From Cordylochernes scorpioides (taxonomy: Eukaryota > Arthropoda > Arachnida > Pseudoscorpiones > Chernetidae): a DNA stretch of 64,000 nucleotides. The position numbers and the translations under genes are program-made. The DNA lies in contig CP092870.1 in NCBI GenBank assembly GCA_030710605.1, positions 12,419,408 through 12,483,407 of the forward strand, read 5' to 3'. Each line of letters starts with the position of its first letter. Positions within the stretch are counted from its first letter, which is position 1. This document shows positions 31,701-43,469 of the stretch, piece by piece. The notes under the pieces were generated by a model. The model was not told the origin of the DNA, made no database searches, and saw only the letters and a list, made by a program, of their open reading frames with translations.

Positions 31701-31916
31701 TATAATTACATCACTAATTACGAAATATTTCGTCACTGATGAACCAGACCTTCCCAATATTTTTAGATGGCAGTAAAGTCAGTAGGAAGTTAGTTTTATT
31801 TGGAAAACACAAAAATTCGTATATAATGGCATCATTTATTATACACTCATGGACAAAATTTAAGGAAGTTGTACTTTTTAGCATGCATATGGGGTTTCAG
31901 ATAATACTTCTGAAAG
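31701..31916. repeat. 216-bp duplicated block, copy 2
   Basis: Second copy of 29941-30156, 1,760 bases downstream in the same orientation, with scattered substitutions. Here the MITE part continues further (to about 31976) than in copy 1. Confidence 0.75.
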
Positions 31917-32029
31917 ATAGAGTGAATTTTATTGAAGACACACGAGATAATCAAGTGCAAACAAAATTGTCTCTGTGAAAAAAATAGCACAAATGTGATA
32001 TTGTACTGGGATAAGATGAATAAATTAAG

Positions 32030-32216
32030 AAAAAGGCATCTCCTTATCGTGCAACTGAAAGTTGCTGATGGCTAGCGCCATCTATCGGAATAAATATCAA
32101 CTATTCGTTGATTTTTAATTATTCCAGAATTGGACAAATACCCATTCTTGATTAACGAATCAACGAATAGTTGGCGCCAGTCATCAGCTACTTTCAGTTG
32201 CACGATAAGGAGATGC
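32030..32216. mobile_element. Foldback element, 24.9-kb family
   Basis: AAAAGGCATCTCCTTATCGT, GCAACTGAAAGTTGCTGATG, GCGCCATCTATCGGAATAAA, a central AATTGGACAAATA segment, and then a right arm with the AGCTACTTTCAGTTGCACGA end. The right arm lacks the ATTTATTCCGATAG part, so it is a deleted copy. It abuts a mariner remnant. Confidence 0.7.
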
Positions 32217-32221
32217 CGTTC

Positions 32222-32640
32222 ATCCCATTATTCACGACAATCTGCAAATTGTAAAGAATTTGTCCAAATTTGTTACTAAACATCTCACATTCGAACACAA
32301 ACAGAGACGCCGAGAAACATGTGAGACCATTCTTGAAATGGACGCAGAAGATAATAAATGGTTCAAGAAAGTAATAACGGGGGACGTGGATTTAATGGCT
32401 ATAACCAGGAAACCAGAAAGTCAATAAAAATAATGGCGCTATAAAGAAGAATCAAAACAAACAAACTAATCTCGCTTTTAAAAATCCAAAATCAAAATTC
32501 TGTTGGTAACATTTTTTTATGATAAAGGACTAGCATGCCATTACTTTGTTCCTGAAGGACAAACCATAAACCAGCATATCTATATCGATGTTTCGCGACG
32601 GCTACAGAAATACATGAGGAGGAAACGACCAGAAAAATGA
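32222..32640 (+). pseudogene. Mariner transposase remnant
   Basis: Translated pieces follow mariner order: RRRETCETILEMDAEDNKWF, VITGD (first catalytic Asp region), then after a gap FYDKGLACHYFVPEGQT with INQHIYIDV and RRKRP. Indels and stops break the frame and neither terminus was found. Confidence 0.6.
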
Positions 32641-35600
32641 GCTTCTCAGGATTGTGTTTTATACCACTTCCAACTTATCCGTAGAAATAATTTACGATAT
32701 ATTCATATTTCCATCAAGTTTACAGAGAGCCCGCCCTGTTATACACAAGTATGTAAGTAGGATGAAGTGTCCTGTGGAGTGTGCCCAAAGTTCAAGGATC
32801 CCAGCCAGCCGGCATCCTGTCCAGAAAATGACAAAAAGCAGTCTTGTCGTCTGCACACTCGAGTGATTTCCCTTCTCATTAGAGGCGCTGCCGTGGCTGC
32901 TTATGCAAATATTTCCAACACACGGCTTCTTGTTAACGTGATACTAAAATCTAGGTCATATGCTTTTTATTGGAGAAGTTTCATTTTTTAGTCGTAATGA
33001 GAGAGCGGCCTAGCGTATCGGCGGCATTGTGCGGCAAACCGGCCCCTGGGACCGACGCCAGGATATATCAGCCCAACTCACTCCAAGGGACATTGCATTC
33101 ATCCATCCACACAATGTCTTCTTTCGTTATATTAGAGAACAACGACGATATTTTATTCCGAAGCTTCATCCATCCAGGAAATGAAAGAGCGGATTCCACC
33201 GCGGAGTTATTCAGCCGCCTCATCCCTCCGCCATTAATCATCAACTCGTCTGATACATGTTCAGATTATATCCGCTGTAGTGAAGTTTCCACTAGGATCT
33301 CTTCACGTTTATATAGATCTAGATACTATGATTGACTAGAGAAATAGAATGTTACTATCTCAAAAAATTGTAATTAAATAATTAATTAACACACAAACAA
33401 TAGATTATTATTTATAATAGATATATAGATGAATATAGTCAACGGGTGATCTCACTATGTATAGTCCCATTCTGCCAAACAACCTTCGTTATTGAACGAG
33501 ATGCCGTCCACGCCATATTGAGACCAATTCTGCTGAACCTGGCTCCTCGAGCATATGACCAACCCACAGTGGCTGGCCAAATGAGTTCTAACCGTTATCT
33601 GACAAATCAGGACTCTCCAGACAACAGAAAAGGTTTTCCCAGAGCGACGCACTGAGACGAGGGGTCACGACTGGAGGAGTGAGCGGCCATTGGCACGGGT
33701 TCGCCTCCCGCTCGGGTATTTTTAGCGGACTCTAGAGAGCGCCAGCGCCATAAAAATTTGTTTCCAGATCTAAAATAAGTCTCAGGTTGGAATTTGTTCT
33801 TTAAGAATCCAGCAAGTCATGTACTCGGCTCGCTACCCGGATAAAGAAGATGTGGAGAGATAATAAACACAACCCTGCTAGACACTCAATGGTTTTCTCA
33901 AGAGTGTAGATATTCAGAAGATATATCTCCAGACACTCCGATAGTCTGGGATGTCTTAGAGAGTCTTATTATAAGATATTGTCAGAACCCTCGTCGAATT
34001 AAAGCCTGTTAATCAGCATGAGAGCTGAGTGTTAGAGCTGTATAGAAATTAGAGGTAACCCTATTGACTAATATTTCTTTGAAATATGTTTATTTTTGGC
34101 TATATCTTAAATAATATTTTTAAACATTTTCTTGAATATTGAAAAATCCATACACGATTTTAATATTAGAAAAGCTTATTTTGTATTAAAATAAAATTAA
34201 ACTTTTTTTTTTAATTCCAAATTATTGCAAGGCCTATCTTATTCAGGTCCTCTCTTTATTTTGAGAGTGTTCAGAGTGAGAATTTGCAAAATAAAGAGAA
34301 ACTCTCCGAAGAAGTAAGCGTAGAGCTTGTAAAATTTCTCTCTCTCACTCTCGTATTTTAAATAAAAATATATTTTTTAATTCGATTGGATCCAAAAATA
34401 AGCCTTTCTATTATTAGGTATGACCAATAACGAGTCGTATTTTGAAATTATTTCCTTAATCCTTTATTTTGAAACATAAACGTGATATTTCGAAAGACCA
34501 AACGCCTTTCTTTTTAAAACAAATTCACGATGGAGAAGTGCTGCCCCACCTGGCAGTACCTCCTTGATGGTTGAGTTTTTCTAGGGTCAGATTTTATTAA
34601 TTTTATATAGTTCCGTATTAATTCCTATTTTTTATATTTTAATATTATTTTTATTTATTATTGACTTAAACACCAACTCCAACCTAACACACACACAATA
34701 CAACACACAACAACATAACAACAACAAACTACACAACATGCAATAACACACACAAAACGTATTAACATTTCTTCCAAATTTGAAGCCCTTTTTAAAATTC
34801 CATTATCGGTTCCGGTCAATGTAAAAGTGACTAGTAGATTCTAAATTGATCACAAACATCACACAAAATAATTATTTGGCTTTTTTTAAATGTGAGATTT
34901 ACTTTAATCCAAAATTGAACTGAGTTCTTATTTTCTTTGATCCAATGGTATACTCTGAGAATTCAAAACCTTTTTCAAATTGGATTCAACAGTTTCTCTC
35001 ACCTTACAACATTACTCTTCAAACCGCTGTCTAGGAACTTCCAATTGTGGCGCTTTCACCACAGTTAAAACCTCCAACTTCATTAGGAAAACCTTTACTT
35101 CAATATTTCGAGGTCCAAATACAGGCTTTTTAAAGATATTCGCTAGTTTCTCTTCTACGTTGAATTTCAATCAACGTTATGTAAATTTAAAGAACACACT
35201 ATTTTATCGAATGTATCGAACAATTCTCAAATTCGCAAAAGTTGATATTCTCAAGGCCAACCCTTTGGGTTTCGAAAACCTTTGTTATAGCTAAATTTCA
35301 AGGCCAAAACTGGGGCTTTCAAAAATTTCCTCGCAAGGTTTGTATTTCAAGGCCAAACATCTACCGTCCAATTATAATCCCCTTCCATTGCAGGCGTTGA
35401 CAGTGTTCCAATTAGTAAACAACACACGGCCTCAAGGTCGCCGCGTCATAAAGCCCCGGAAGTTCCGGTGGACGTGCTCGGACAATGCTGGGTAAAAAGT
35501 AATATACAGACCGGCTGATCACTTTATCTCGTGGTTGTGTATAATGAAGAGAGTCAGCTACCACGTGAGATTCCGTGACTTCCCCAAGAAGCCAAGAAGA

Positions 35601-38211
35601 TAACAATACGGGATCTAATTTTTATATTAAATTGCTTCCAAATTATTACCAATCGCGGGGTACACTTCCTCTTCCCATCACTTCCTGACCGCAATTATTG
35701 TTCTCGATGGGCTGTAATCGATGCTAATGGATGAGCCGCTTCTTCATTGATGGCCAGGTTTCATGTGGGAACCCTGGGCGTCAGCAAGATTCCGTTTATT
35801 AAGTGTGAAAGACAATATGGATGCCATCTCAACGCTGAAAGTTGAAATATAGACGTTCTACAACGCTTCAGATTGCTGTAAAACGTCAATTTTAGGTCAT
35901 TCCCACACCGTATTGTGTCACTTTCTTTATAAAAGGACTCAAAGACGTATTATGTAAGGTACAATAACTATTATATAACAAAAGGCAATTATCATTATAT
36001 ATCTATTTAAAATTGGTTTCTAAATATTTATTCTCCCTTTACAGAGTTCTTACTGAAAAAAAAATAATACGCAGTGAATAAATTCTAGCGTAAAATATAC
36101 CTATACTTTCATTCTCTGAAGAGAATGTGTTGAATTAGAAAATTCCCAACATAGATGAAGGCACAGTTAAATGATGAAATTTCACTTGTGAAAATGTTAA
36201 GGCAAATTTTTAATGTTTAATATGTATATCCTTTAATTGACACTATCTATTTTCACCTTAAAAGTGCAAATATCTTTGGAATGAAGATGCGTCTAGGCAT
36301 TCTGATTGCCTCTGAAAATAAACTCTTTGATCAACTGGACTGAACACCCAAAAAGGTTTGATGTCTGTCTGACTATCCAAGGTTGTTGATTGAAATCTTG
36401 GCAAGTAGTTCCTGAGGTCAACACTGTGGTTCAGCGAGAGGCACTGACGTTCTGAGTACAATGGAAGATCCAAGATGGAAGCAACTGTGGCATATCTAAG
36501 CTCGAGCCGAGGAATGCAGTTGGCCGGAGATGACTGAAGCCTCTTTGGGATTCAGGGCCACGCGACCTTGCGCAAGGCCGCAGGTGTTGTTACCTCCGCT
36601 TCCACCTGTCGGTGACAACGCGAGTACTGAATGTTGGTCCACTCACATTCGAATTCTCGTTAGCGGCTTACAGCTCCAATATTGACTGTTGGTCCCCTCA
36701 CATACAAGAAGTCAGATTTCACTAGCAGATAAATCTACAAAGTTGAAACTAGACTGGCCATTAAAGACAGACCCAGCATCGTGCTAACTACGCGCAAAAA
36801 CTATTCAGGCAGTGAACGACCTACCATTGCATTTGACAAATTTTACAAGAGTTAAATTCAATCTAGAGTGCAATGGTAAAATATTCTTCAGAAATAACAA
36901 ATAGTACTGACCCAAAACACTTTAGATTTAGAGGTGCGCAGAAGACATATAAAGACATTAGTGAGATGCATTGAGACCGTTAGCCATGGGCGTATGATTT
37001 CTGGAGGATTTTGAGTTGGAGTACTGAAGATGTTTACTGAAAATGCCATGGACTGCACACGTTAGAAATGGCGTCATCACAAGCGGGATAAATTAAGATT
37101 GGAACTACTTTATTATTATATATTAGTCAAATAATATTATATATGGTAAAAGCTCTAGTGGAAGAGAACACAGATACCTCATTAAAATACTACGAATTCA
37201 CAATTCAACAAAATAATCCTCTGTATCGATGGTGAAAGCATCAGGCTTCTCCCCGGAGAGAAATCTCTTAAAATCTCTAGCTTTCTCGTGCATGAAAGCC
37301 CTTCTACAGGAGAAAACACTAGAGAGTTGAATTAATTTTTTTAACGTATCTCTCGGAACAAGTTCACTGCAAGGTCCTCAAGAAGAAACCCGCGGAACAA
37401 CACCATTGCACAATGCCACAGAAAAAATCTCCAACATAAGGACAGTTTTACCAAACTATCCCAGTACACAGAGCTAGAAGACAGTAGTCGCTGGCAGAAA
37501 AGCCGGGTCAGGGGACAAGCAGTGTTACTGGCAGGTAAAAAGCCACCGTAGTGTTCCTATATTTACCTTACTGTATTTACCCGAGACAGCAAATACTAAG
37601 TAACTGCCATCAATAAATAAGTTTTATTTCAGGCGATGGCCGCGGCTGACCAAACAGTGGCCGAGGTCACCACATGCCGGCCTAGCATATCCATGGTCAC
37701 ATAGAAAGAACGTATAACGGCCTCCAACAAAGAAGGTTATCAGATAAAAAGATATACTGCTCTCTATCTATGGATATTCCCGTCCCATCTGACATTAATC
37801 TATCTCAACAACAACGTCCAAAGATACGATATTACGTATTAATTTTCAAGAGTGTAGTAGTATTTTTCTCCATAATAGAAAATAGCATTAACTTTAAAAT
37901 AAAAGGTAGTGCCAAGTGCTGTCCTCATGTCAGTGATGTCTATATTCCATAGACAGACTTTGGAAACGACTAATTGACCAAATGCGAACTTGCGAGAGAC
38001 GGCAACACACCCGTGAGATAGCTGACGTTGTCCCATTAGGAGAACGCCCCACCCTCTCTGCCATCAGATCCTAAATAGAGATGAATGAATGGACAAATGA
38101 TAGCCCTTAGGTCATCAATACTTTGTTAAAAGATGATTCCCTTGATTTCTCCATGTAAACTCTCCATAAAGAACACTAATATAATTTTACATATTTGTAT
38201 ATCGTTTATAT
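32641..38211. other. Long interval without recognised genes or transposons
   Basis: About 5.6 kb. A CA-rich low-complexity stretch lies at 34665-34760. 35090-35370 contains loosely repeated TTCAAGGCCAAA-type words. Open frames up to 121 aa (32970-33335) show no motif I recognise. This is the least repetitive part of the window and could hold exons or regulatory DNA of the neighbouring gene that I cannot see. Confidence 0.4.
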
Positions 38212-38276
38212 TTATTTCGATAAATGGCGCACGTTATCAGCATCGTTCGTTGAACGATTAGGAGATTTTTTTCCTC
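38212..38276. mobile_element. Foldback remnant
   Basis: ATTTATTTCGATAAATGGCG, ACGTTATCAGCATCG and ACGATTAGGAGATTTTTTT match one arm of the 24.9-kb foldback family with several changes. Confidence 0.5.
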
Positions 38277-38322
38277 TGAGTCTGAACACACTAATTTAGG
38301 TATATATTATGTTTTTGATGAA

Positions 38323-38332
38323 TTTTTATTTC
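38323..38332 (-). promoter_or_regulatory. Possible polyadenylation signal for the 38.5-kb gene
   Basis: TTTTTATT on the plus strand gives AATAAA on the minus strand about 215 bases after the stop codon. The hexamer is common in AT-rich DNA, so this is weak. Confidence 0.2.
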
Positions 38333-38545
38333 ACCAAATTTACTCAAATGTAAGACTTGGTGCCTGTTTATTGTACTGCGTCTATGCACTTTGCGCAGAG
38401 AGAAGGTCAACAAAATAAATAGTTTCTATACATTTTTAAAGGGAAAGTTGTCCCCTTTCGGGCATAATCTATTCGATAGACCAAGTGGGTGTTCCCGCGG
38501 TCAGTCAGTCAACTACCCGAGAAACTTCCATGGGCCAGACCTACC

Positions 38546-41119
38546 TCAGGGGTTGGTGGCCACGAGGCTCTGGCTGGCGTAGTAGCAGCTGCCGTACTTG
38601 CGGCACCCGGGGCAGCGGCAGTGCGGCTGGCGGCTGCCGGGGTGCACGGCCACCGACGTCGTGGACAGCCGGCCCACGAACGATGACTCGATCCACAGCA
38701 CTGGGCCCTTCAGCCGCGTCAAGTCATTCTCCGACACACTGTGCCGGGGTTTGGTGTCTGAGGGAGGACGCTTGGGGGCAGGAGCAGGGGCGGGGCGGGG
38801 GTCAGATGGAGGAGTTTTCAGTAAGGGGAGCGGCCGTGCAGCTTCTGGTTTGGGTGTGGATGTGCGGGGTGGTGTGGAATCTGGTCTCCGCTGCGTGTGA
38901 CACGAACCGTCGGCCCCGAAGGTGGTCTCCTGCCGAGGCAGAGGCTCTGGAGGGGCGGCCGAAGGAGGAGGGGGTGGAGTGGGAGCCAAACTGACCGAGC
39001 CGGAGCCGAGATATCCTGAATCTCCGCCCAGAGTTCGCTCGAAAGGCTCGCAGACCGGGGTCGGTGTCTCGCAGGGTGTTTTGGCCGCGCGCCAGCCCAA
39101 ATACGGCTGCCGAATGGAACGGTAGGCTGGAGAAGCGAAGGCGCTCTGGGAGCTGGTTGAGCGGGACAGAGTCCCTGGCTTCCACCCAAACTGCAGACTC
39201 TCGCGGCTGGACTTGAGAGAGGTGCAGCTATCTTTCTTCGGCAAGCTAAGGGCGCGCCCTGCCAAGTTGGACAGCGAGTTTGTTCTGGAGTAGACGCTCC
39301 ATCCTTTTTGTTCTCCTGGCTTTTCCCGCTTCTTGAGGAGGGTCTGTGGCGCCGACTGCCTTTCTCGATACCACGATGGCAATGATAGATTTTGCAGAGA
39401 TCGTTCAATTCTCAGCTCATACTCGGACTTTGCTCTGCCGTCAGGATGCAGCGGGGAGGTCTCGATAGGATGAGAAGTCATCAATGGCTGTTGTTCCACA
39501 GATTTTTGCACCGTTCTGCACTGCAACGTGTCGACATCTGTCTCCAAGTAGCCGAGGTTGATCTCTGGGCGCGGACTGTGTTTTCTGGAATGCGCTCGGC
39601 GCACACACTCTTGCCATTGAGCATCTGTCAAGGTTGTGGAGCTTGGGGCCCTTCGATACGAAATGGGAGACTGCTGTGTAACTTTTGGCTTGCAGAACGT
39701 TGGCTTTGTCGATGGAACCGTTTGCTTAAGCGTAGTTTCCAAGTCCGCCAGATCCGGCGTACTCTGGATAAGTTTGGCACGCTCTTCACGAGCTTGCTGT
39801 CGGAATTGTTCGAAGCGATGGTTTTCTTCCGGGTTGACAGGAGCTGATATTTTGGCGCGGTGGTCCTTCTCGAAGAAGTTCTTGCGAGCACTGGCTGTGC
39901 GGAGCTTCACCCCCGTGGACGGCAGGATGGCCGGGCGAGGCGGGAGGGGAGGCTTAGCCTGAGATATGCGGCCGCCGTCCTCGACGGACTTAGAGGCACT
40001 TTCTTGCAAGTTAACTTCCACCTCGACTTTTGTTTCAGCTCTCGACTTTGAACTCTGATCGGCTAGAGGCGTTTTCTTTATGACGTCACAGTTGATCTCT
40101 GGCGGCACTGAGTTAGCTCTAGTGGGTTTGAAAGTGTAATCTGAAGGCGGCAGGCTATTGGCTTTAGTTGACTTAATGTCCGTTTCTAGTTTCCCGGAAA
40201 GGGGTTTAGTTTGCTTGTAGCTGGACTCCGGAGCTGTAGAATTGGCCTTAGAACTGGCTTCGGGTCTCCTCAGATTCGACTCGGAAGGACCTGACTTCTT
40301 GGCATCTAACTTTTGGCTGTCTCTTGGTGGCCCATGGAAGTCGGAACTGGACTCATACTTTTCGAACTTACTTTCGCTCCTATTTGAACTGCTCTCGTAG
40401 TGTCTAGTCTCCGTACTGTCCGCGGCGTGGCCGTTCAGCTCGCTAAGAGAGGACTCAACGATCTCCGTCGTGACCACTTCCTCTTCCAGGACATAGGACG
40501 ACTGTATGGAGAGAACAGAGGATTGGAAAGACTTACTTTTAGGCAGCGCCGACGAAGCACCACTGCGGATAGCTTGATCCGATTGGCTTTTAGGCATTGA
40601 GGGGGTGGCATCCTTGGGTCGAGCTTGGTTGGGTTGAGCTAAGTCTGGAGGCTTGGGCGGAGGCACCGGCTTGACGCGAGCTCTCTCCGGCGGGTCATCG
40701 TACACCGTGATCACCACACGACGCACTTCCTTGGACTTGGCCGGGAGGCGAGACGGCGACTCGGCGCTGAAGGTGACGGTGCGACGCTGCACGAGGTCTG
40801 GCGTGACCGTGGCCTGGCGTGGGTGGCCCGCGCCCCCTTCAAGTTCCTCTACCTGCACCACTCGCACCCCGTCCTCCTCCCGCGGCGCCTTCAAGATGGA
40901 CTTGACACTCATCGCGGCAGCCGGCGCCGCTCTGGAGCCAGGGAGGCTCGCGGCGCATGCGCCGTCTTGGTCTAAATTTGGCCCGGACCCCCGATCCTGC
41001 CGGCGCGCCGAGTCTCGGGCGATCAGCCGCTGCAGGCGACCGTGGAGATCGGGCTCGGCCATGCCGCAGTGCGCGTCGACGGCGGCGCTGGCAGTCGTCT
41101 GCGCGGTCAAGGGCGCCAT
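38546..41119 (-). CDS. Proline/serine-rich protein with SILK and RVxF-type PP1-docking motifs
   Basis: The open frame runs from 41200, but its first 27 codons lie partly in satellite DNA, so I choose the ATG at 41119 (context AACATGG, a strong Kozak match), giving 857 residues ending in TGA. The protein is hydrophilic and largely disordered: SILK at about 74-77, RTVTF at about 113-117, a KEVRRVVITVYDDPPE block (about 130-146), PPPKPP and PPLPPRP proline motifs, many Ser-rich segments, and a C-terminal C-X-C-X2-C-X5-C cluster (about 834-845). SILK followed by RVxF is the arrangement of protein phosphatase 1 regulators; that function is inferred. Codon use and GC content contrast sharply with the flanks. 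No family name recognised. It may be one large exon. Confidence 0.7.
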   Translation of the reverse strand: MAPLTAQTTASAAVDAHCGMAEPDLHGRLQRLIARDSARRQDRGSGPNLDQDGACAASLPGSRAAPAAAMSVKSILKAPREEDGVRVVQVEELEGGAGHPRQATVTPDLVQRRTVTFSAESPSRLPAKSKEVRRVVITVYDDPPERARVKPVPPPKPPDLAQPNQARPKDATPSMPKSQSDQAIRSGASSALPKSKSFQSSVLSIQSSYVLEEEVVTTEIVESSLSELNGHAADSTETRHYESSSNRSESKFEKYESSSDFHGPPRDSQKLDAKKSGPSESNLRRPEASSKANSTAPESSYKQTKPLSGKLETDIKSTKANSLPPSDYTFKPTRANSVPPEINCDVIKKTPLADQSSKSRAETKVEVEVNLQESASKSVEDGGRISQAKPPLPPRPAILPSTGVKLRTASARKNFFEKDHRAKISAPVNPEENHRFEQFRQQAREERAKLIQSTPDLADLETTLKQTVPSTKPTFCKPKVTQQSPISYRRAPSSTTLTDAQWQECVRRAHSRKHSPRPEINLGYLETDVDTLQCRTVQKSVEQQPLMTSHPIETSPLHPDGRAKSEYELRIERSLQNLSLPSWYRERQSAPQTLLKKREKPGEQKGWSVYSRTNSLSNLAGRALSLPKKDSCTSLKSSRESLQFGWKPGTLSRSTSSQSAFASPAYRSIRQPYLGWRAAKTPCETPTPVCEPFERTLGGDSGYLGSGSVSLAPTPPPPPSAAPPEPLPRQETTFGADGSCHTQRRPDSTPPRTSTPKPEAARPLPLLKTPPSDPRPAPAPAPKRPPSDTKPRHSVSENDLTRLKGPVLWIESSFVGRLSTTSVAVHPGSRQPHCRCPGCRKYGSCYYASQSLVATNP

Positions 41120-41181
41120 GTTGCCATCGACCGGCGGCGTACAGGGAGGATGTGTCTGGCGGAACACCGACACAAGCCGTC

Positions 41182-41818
41182 TATTTCTCAATTTCAGCAT
41201 ATGTACCGCCGAATGTGCTCTATAACAATTTCAGCATATGTACCGCCGAATGTGCTCAATAACAACCACAGCATATGTACCGCCGAATGTGCTCTATAAC
41301 AATTTCAGCATATGTACCGTCGAATGTGCTCTATAACAATTTCAACATATGTACCGCCGAATGTGCTCTATAACAATTTCAACATATGTACCGCCGAAAG
41401 TGCTCTATAACAATGTCAGCATATGTACCGCCGAATGTGCAGTATAACAATGTCAGCATATGTACCGCCGAATGTGCTCTATAACAATTTCAGCATATGT
41501 ACCGCCGAATGTGCTCTATAACAATGTCAGCATATGTACCGCCGAATGTGCTCTATAACAATGTCAGCATATGTACCGCCGAATGTGCTCTATAACAATG
41601 TCAGCATATGTATGGCCGAATGTGCTGTATAACAATGTCAGCCGATTTACCGCCGAATGTGCTCTATAACAATGTCAGCATATGTACCGCCGAATGTGCA
41701 GTATAACAATGTCAGCATATGTACCGCCGAATGTGCTCTATAACAATTTCAGCATATGTACCGCCGAATGTGCTCTATAACAATTTCAGCATATGTACCG
41801 CCGAATGTGCTCTATAAC
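41182..41818. repeat. 37-bp satellite derived from the U6 snRNA 5' stem-loop
   Basis: About 17 units of CTATAACAATTTCAGCATAT plus GTACCGCCGAATGTGCT. On the minus strand each unit reads GCACATTCGGCGGTACATAT then GCTGAAATTG, which lines up with the 5' stem-loop and following bases of the local U6 copies (CTTGTTCGGCGGTACATATA at 603-622). Units vary at TTTCAG/TGTCAG and CTCTA/CAGTA. The array begins about 60 bases upstream of the chosen start codon of the 38.5-kb gene. Confidence 0.8.
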
Positions 41819-42544
41819 ACAAGAACTGATCAACCACACCCACACTTACCAAGCTCCCGTGCACGGTATTTCTGAAAGGTTGTTTCAACAATACAAAACT
41901 ACTCGTATATGCAGAACTATCGCTGATAAAGCGGCATTCTCTAATTACTATTTGAAAAAGGAAGATCAAACAATTTAAAAATTAAAATGACAAAACTTTG
42001 AAACAATAGATACCTCTATCTATCGGAACAGACATGAACCAGCGAACAAATAGAAAGCATTAACAGAAAAACTTTTCCTATATATTTATACGTCAAAAAA
42101 GAGCATTCAAAAAACCTATACCTTTTAGAATTTAAAAATATATAAATTTTATGTTTCGGGAGAAGAGATAGATAATGGTGATGTCAATATTTGCAAAGTT
42201 TGATTGCATGCTATTCTGTAGAGGAGATGGTGTTCTAGCATATATTTAGTACATTCAGCCATAATACAGAAGTTTGGAATAGTAGAAGGTTGTTGTTCTT
42301 TGCCAAACCAGATGGGCTATATTGCTGCATTAGCGTCATGAAATATCCAAAGATGTTTTTCCACTTTGGACTTGTCAGGTTTGTGCTTTCCTCCTCATGC
42401 AATCTTTGTAGATAGGATGTATTGGTTGTTTTACCTTATACTATCTACATAAATTGAGGCAGTTTCTGAGTACTTAACAATATAGACATCTCTGTAATCC
42501 TATAATATCATCAACAATATAAAATTCTACTGTCCTAAAAGCTT
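41819..42544. other. No gene recognised
   Basis: AT-rich DNA with no recognised repeat or coding frame. Confidence 0.4.
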
Positions 42545-42785
42545 TCGTGAATACCATTTCTAAGATTCCACCCTTCAGTGTAGCATATAAAAGCAGAATG
42601 ATCCAATACAGTATTAGAGCTCTAAGAAGCGGTCTGGTAGATTAAATTGGCGAATCCGCTGGGAAGGTTCACCATTGATGAGTGAAGCCCTCTCAATTAT
42701 TTTTGATCGCATTAAGACACTAGAAATTTTATTTGAGTGAAAAAGAAACATTCGTGCTTATATAATTTCATTCCTTAAATATAAA
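42545..42785. mobile_element. Mutator-like foldback, truncated copy
   Basis: Central piece ACCATTTCTAAGATTCCACC, AGTGTAGCATATAAAAGCAG, then the arm TATTAGAGCTCTAAGAAGCG, GGTAGATTAAATTGGCGAAT and AGAAACATTCGTGC. The left arm is missing. Confidence 0.75.
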
Positions 42786-42922
42786 ATTCATTTAAACCAG
42801 GAAAGGGCGTCATATGGCTCAGCACTACACTACACGACCCTCGTATCTATTTCTGACTCTCCTTAAACATGGTCTTTATAAACTTGGGAAACGTTCATTT
42901 TGCATTAAATATACTATTTTAC

Positions 42923-43460
42923 TACAAAGCAATAACGCGCCATCTATACATATAAAATAAAAGGATTTAAAGCGCGAATGTTTCTTTTATACATAATACG
43001 AACTTCTACTGTCCTTACTGCGATGAAAAAATATATTGGGAGGGCTTGGCTCATCAGTGGTGAACCCCCCCAGCGGTTTCGCCAATTTAATCTACCAGAC
43101 CGCCTCTCAGAGCTCTAATACTGTATTGGATCATTCTGCTTTTATATGCTACACTGAAGGATGGAATCTTAGAAATGGTTTTCAAATAAACTATGGACAT
43201 AAGCTTATAGGACAGTAGCATTATATTCAAATGTTTGCATCGAGCAATGCTCTTCAGTGTAGCATATAAAATCAGAATGATCCAATACAGTATTAGAGCT
43301 CTGAGAGGCGGTCTGGTGGATTAAATTGGCGAAACCGCTGGGGGGGTTCACCACTGATGAGCCAAGCCCTCCCAATATATTTTTTCATCGCAGTAAGGAC
43401 AGTAGAAGTTCGTATTATGTATAAAAGAAACATTCGCGCTTTAAATCCTTTTATTTTATA
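42923..43460. mobile_element. Mutator-like foldback, intact reference copy
   Basis: 538 bp flanked by CTATTTTAC at 42914-42922 and 43461-43469 (9-bp target duplication). Left arm 42950-43151 and right arm 43258-43460 are inverted copies; the left end has an extra 27 bases (TACAAAGCAATAACGCGCC) not mirrored on the right. The 9-bp duplication and ~200-bp inverted repeats fit Mutator/foldback elements. A 60-codon frame (43036-43218) crosses the arm and centre. Confidence 0.85.
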
Positions 43461-43469
43461 CTATTTTAC

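Noticed and set aside
32970-33335. 121-aa plus-strand ORF
   Set aside because: No recognisable domain or neighbouring coding signal.
38485-41225. Large plus-strand ORFs opposite the 38.5-kb gene (for example 38485-38994, 40653-41225)
   Set aside because: Shadow frames produced by GC-rich coding sequence on the minus strand; no domains.
19404-43218. Matching 60-aa ORFs at 19404-19586 and 43036-43218
   Set aside because: They are the arm and centre of the same foldback element. The few differences between them change amino acids, so there is no sign of coding constraint.
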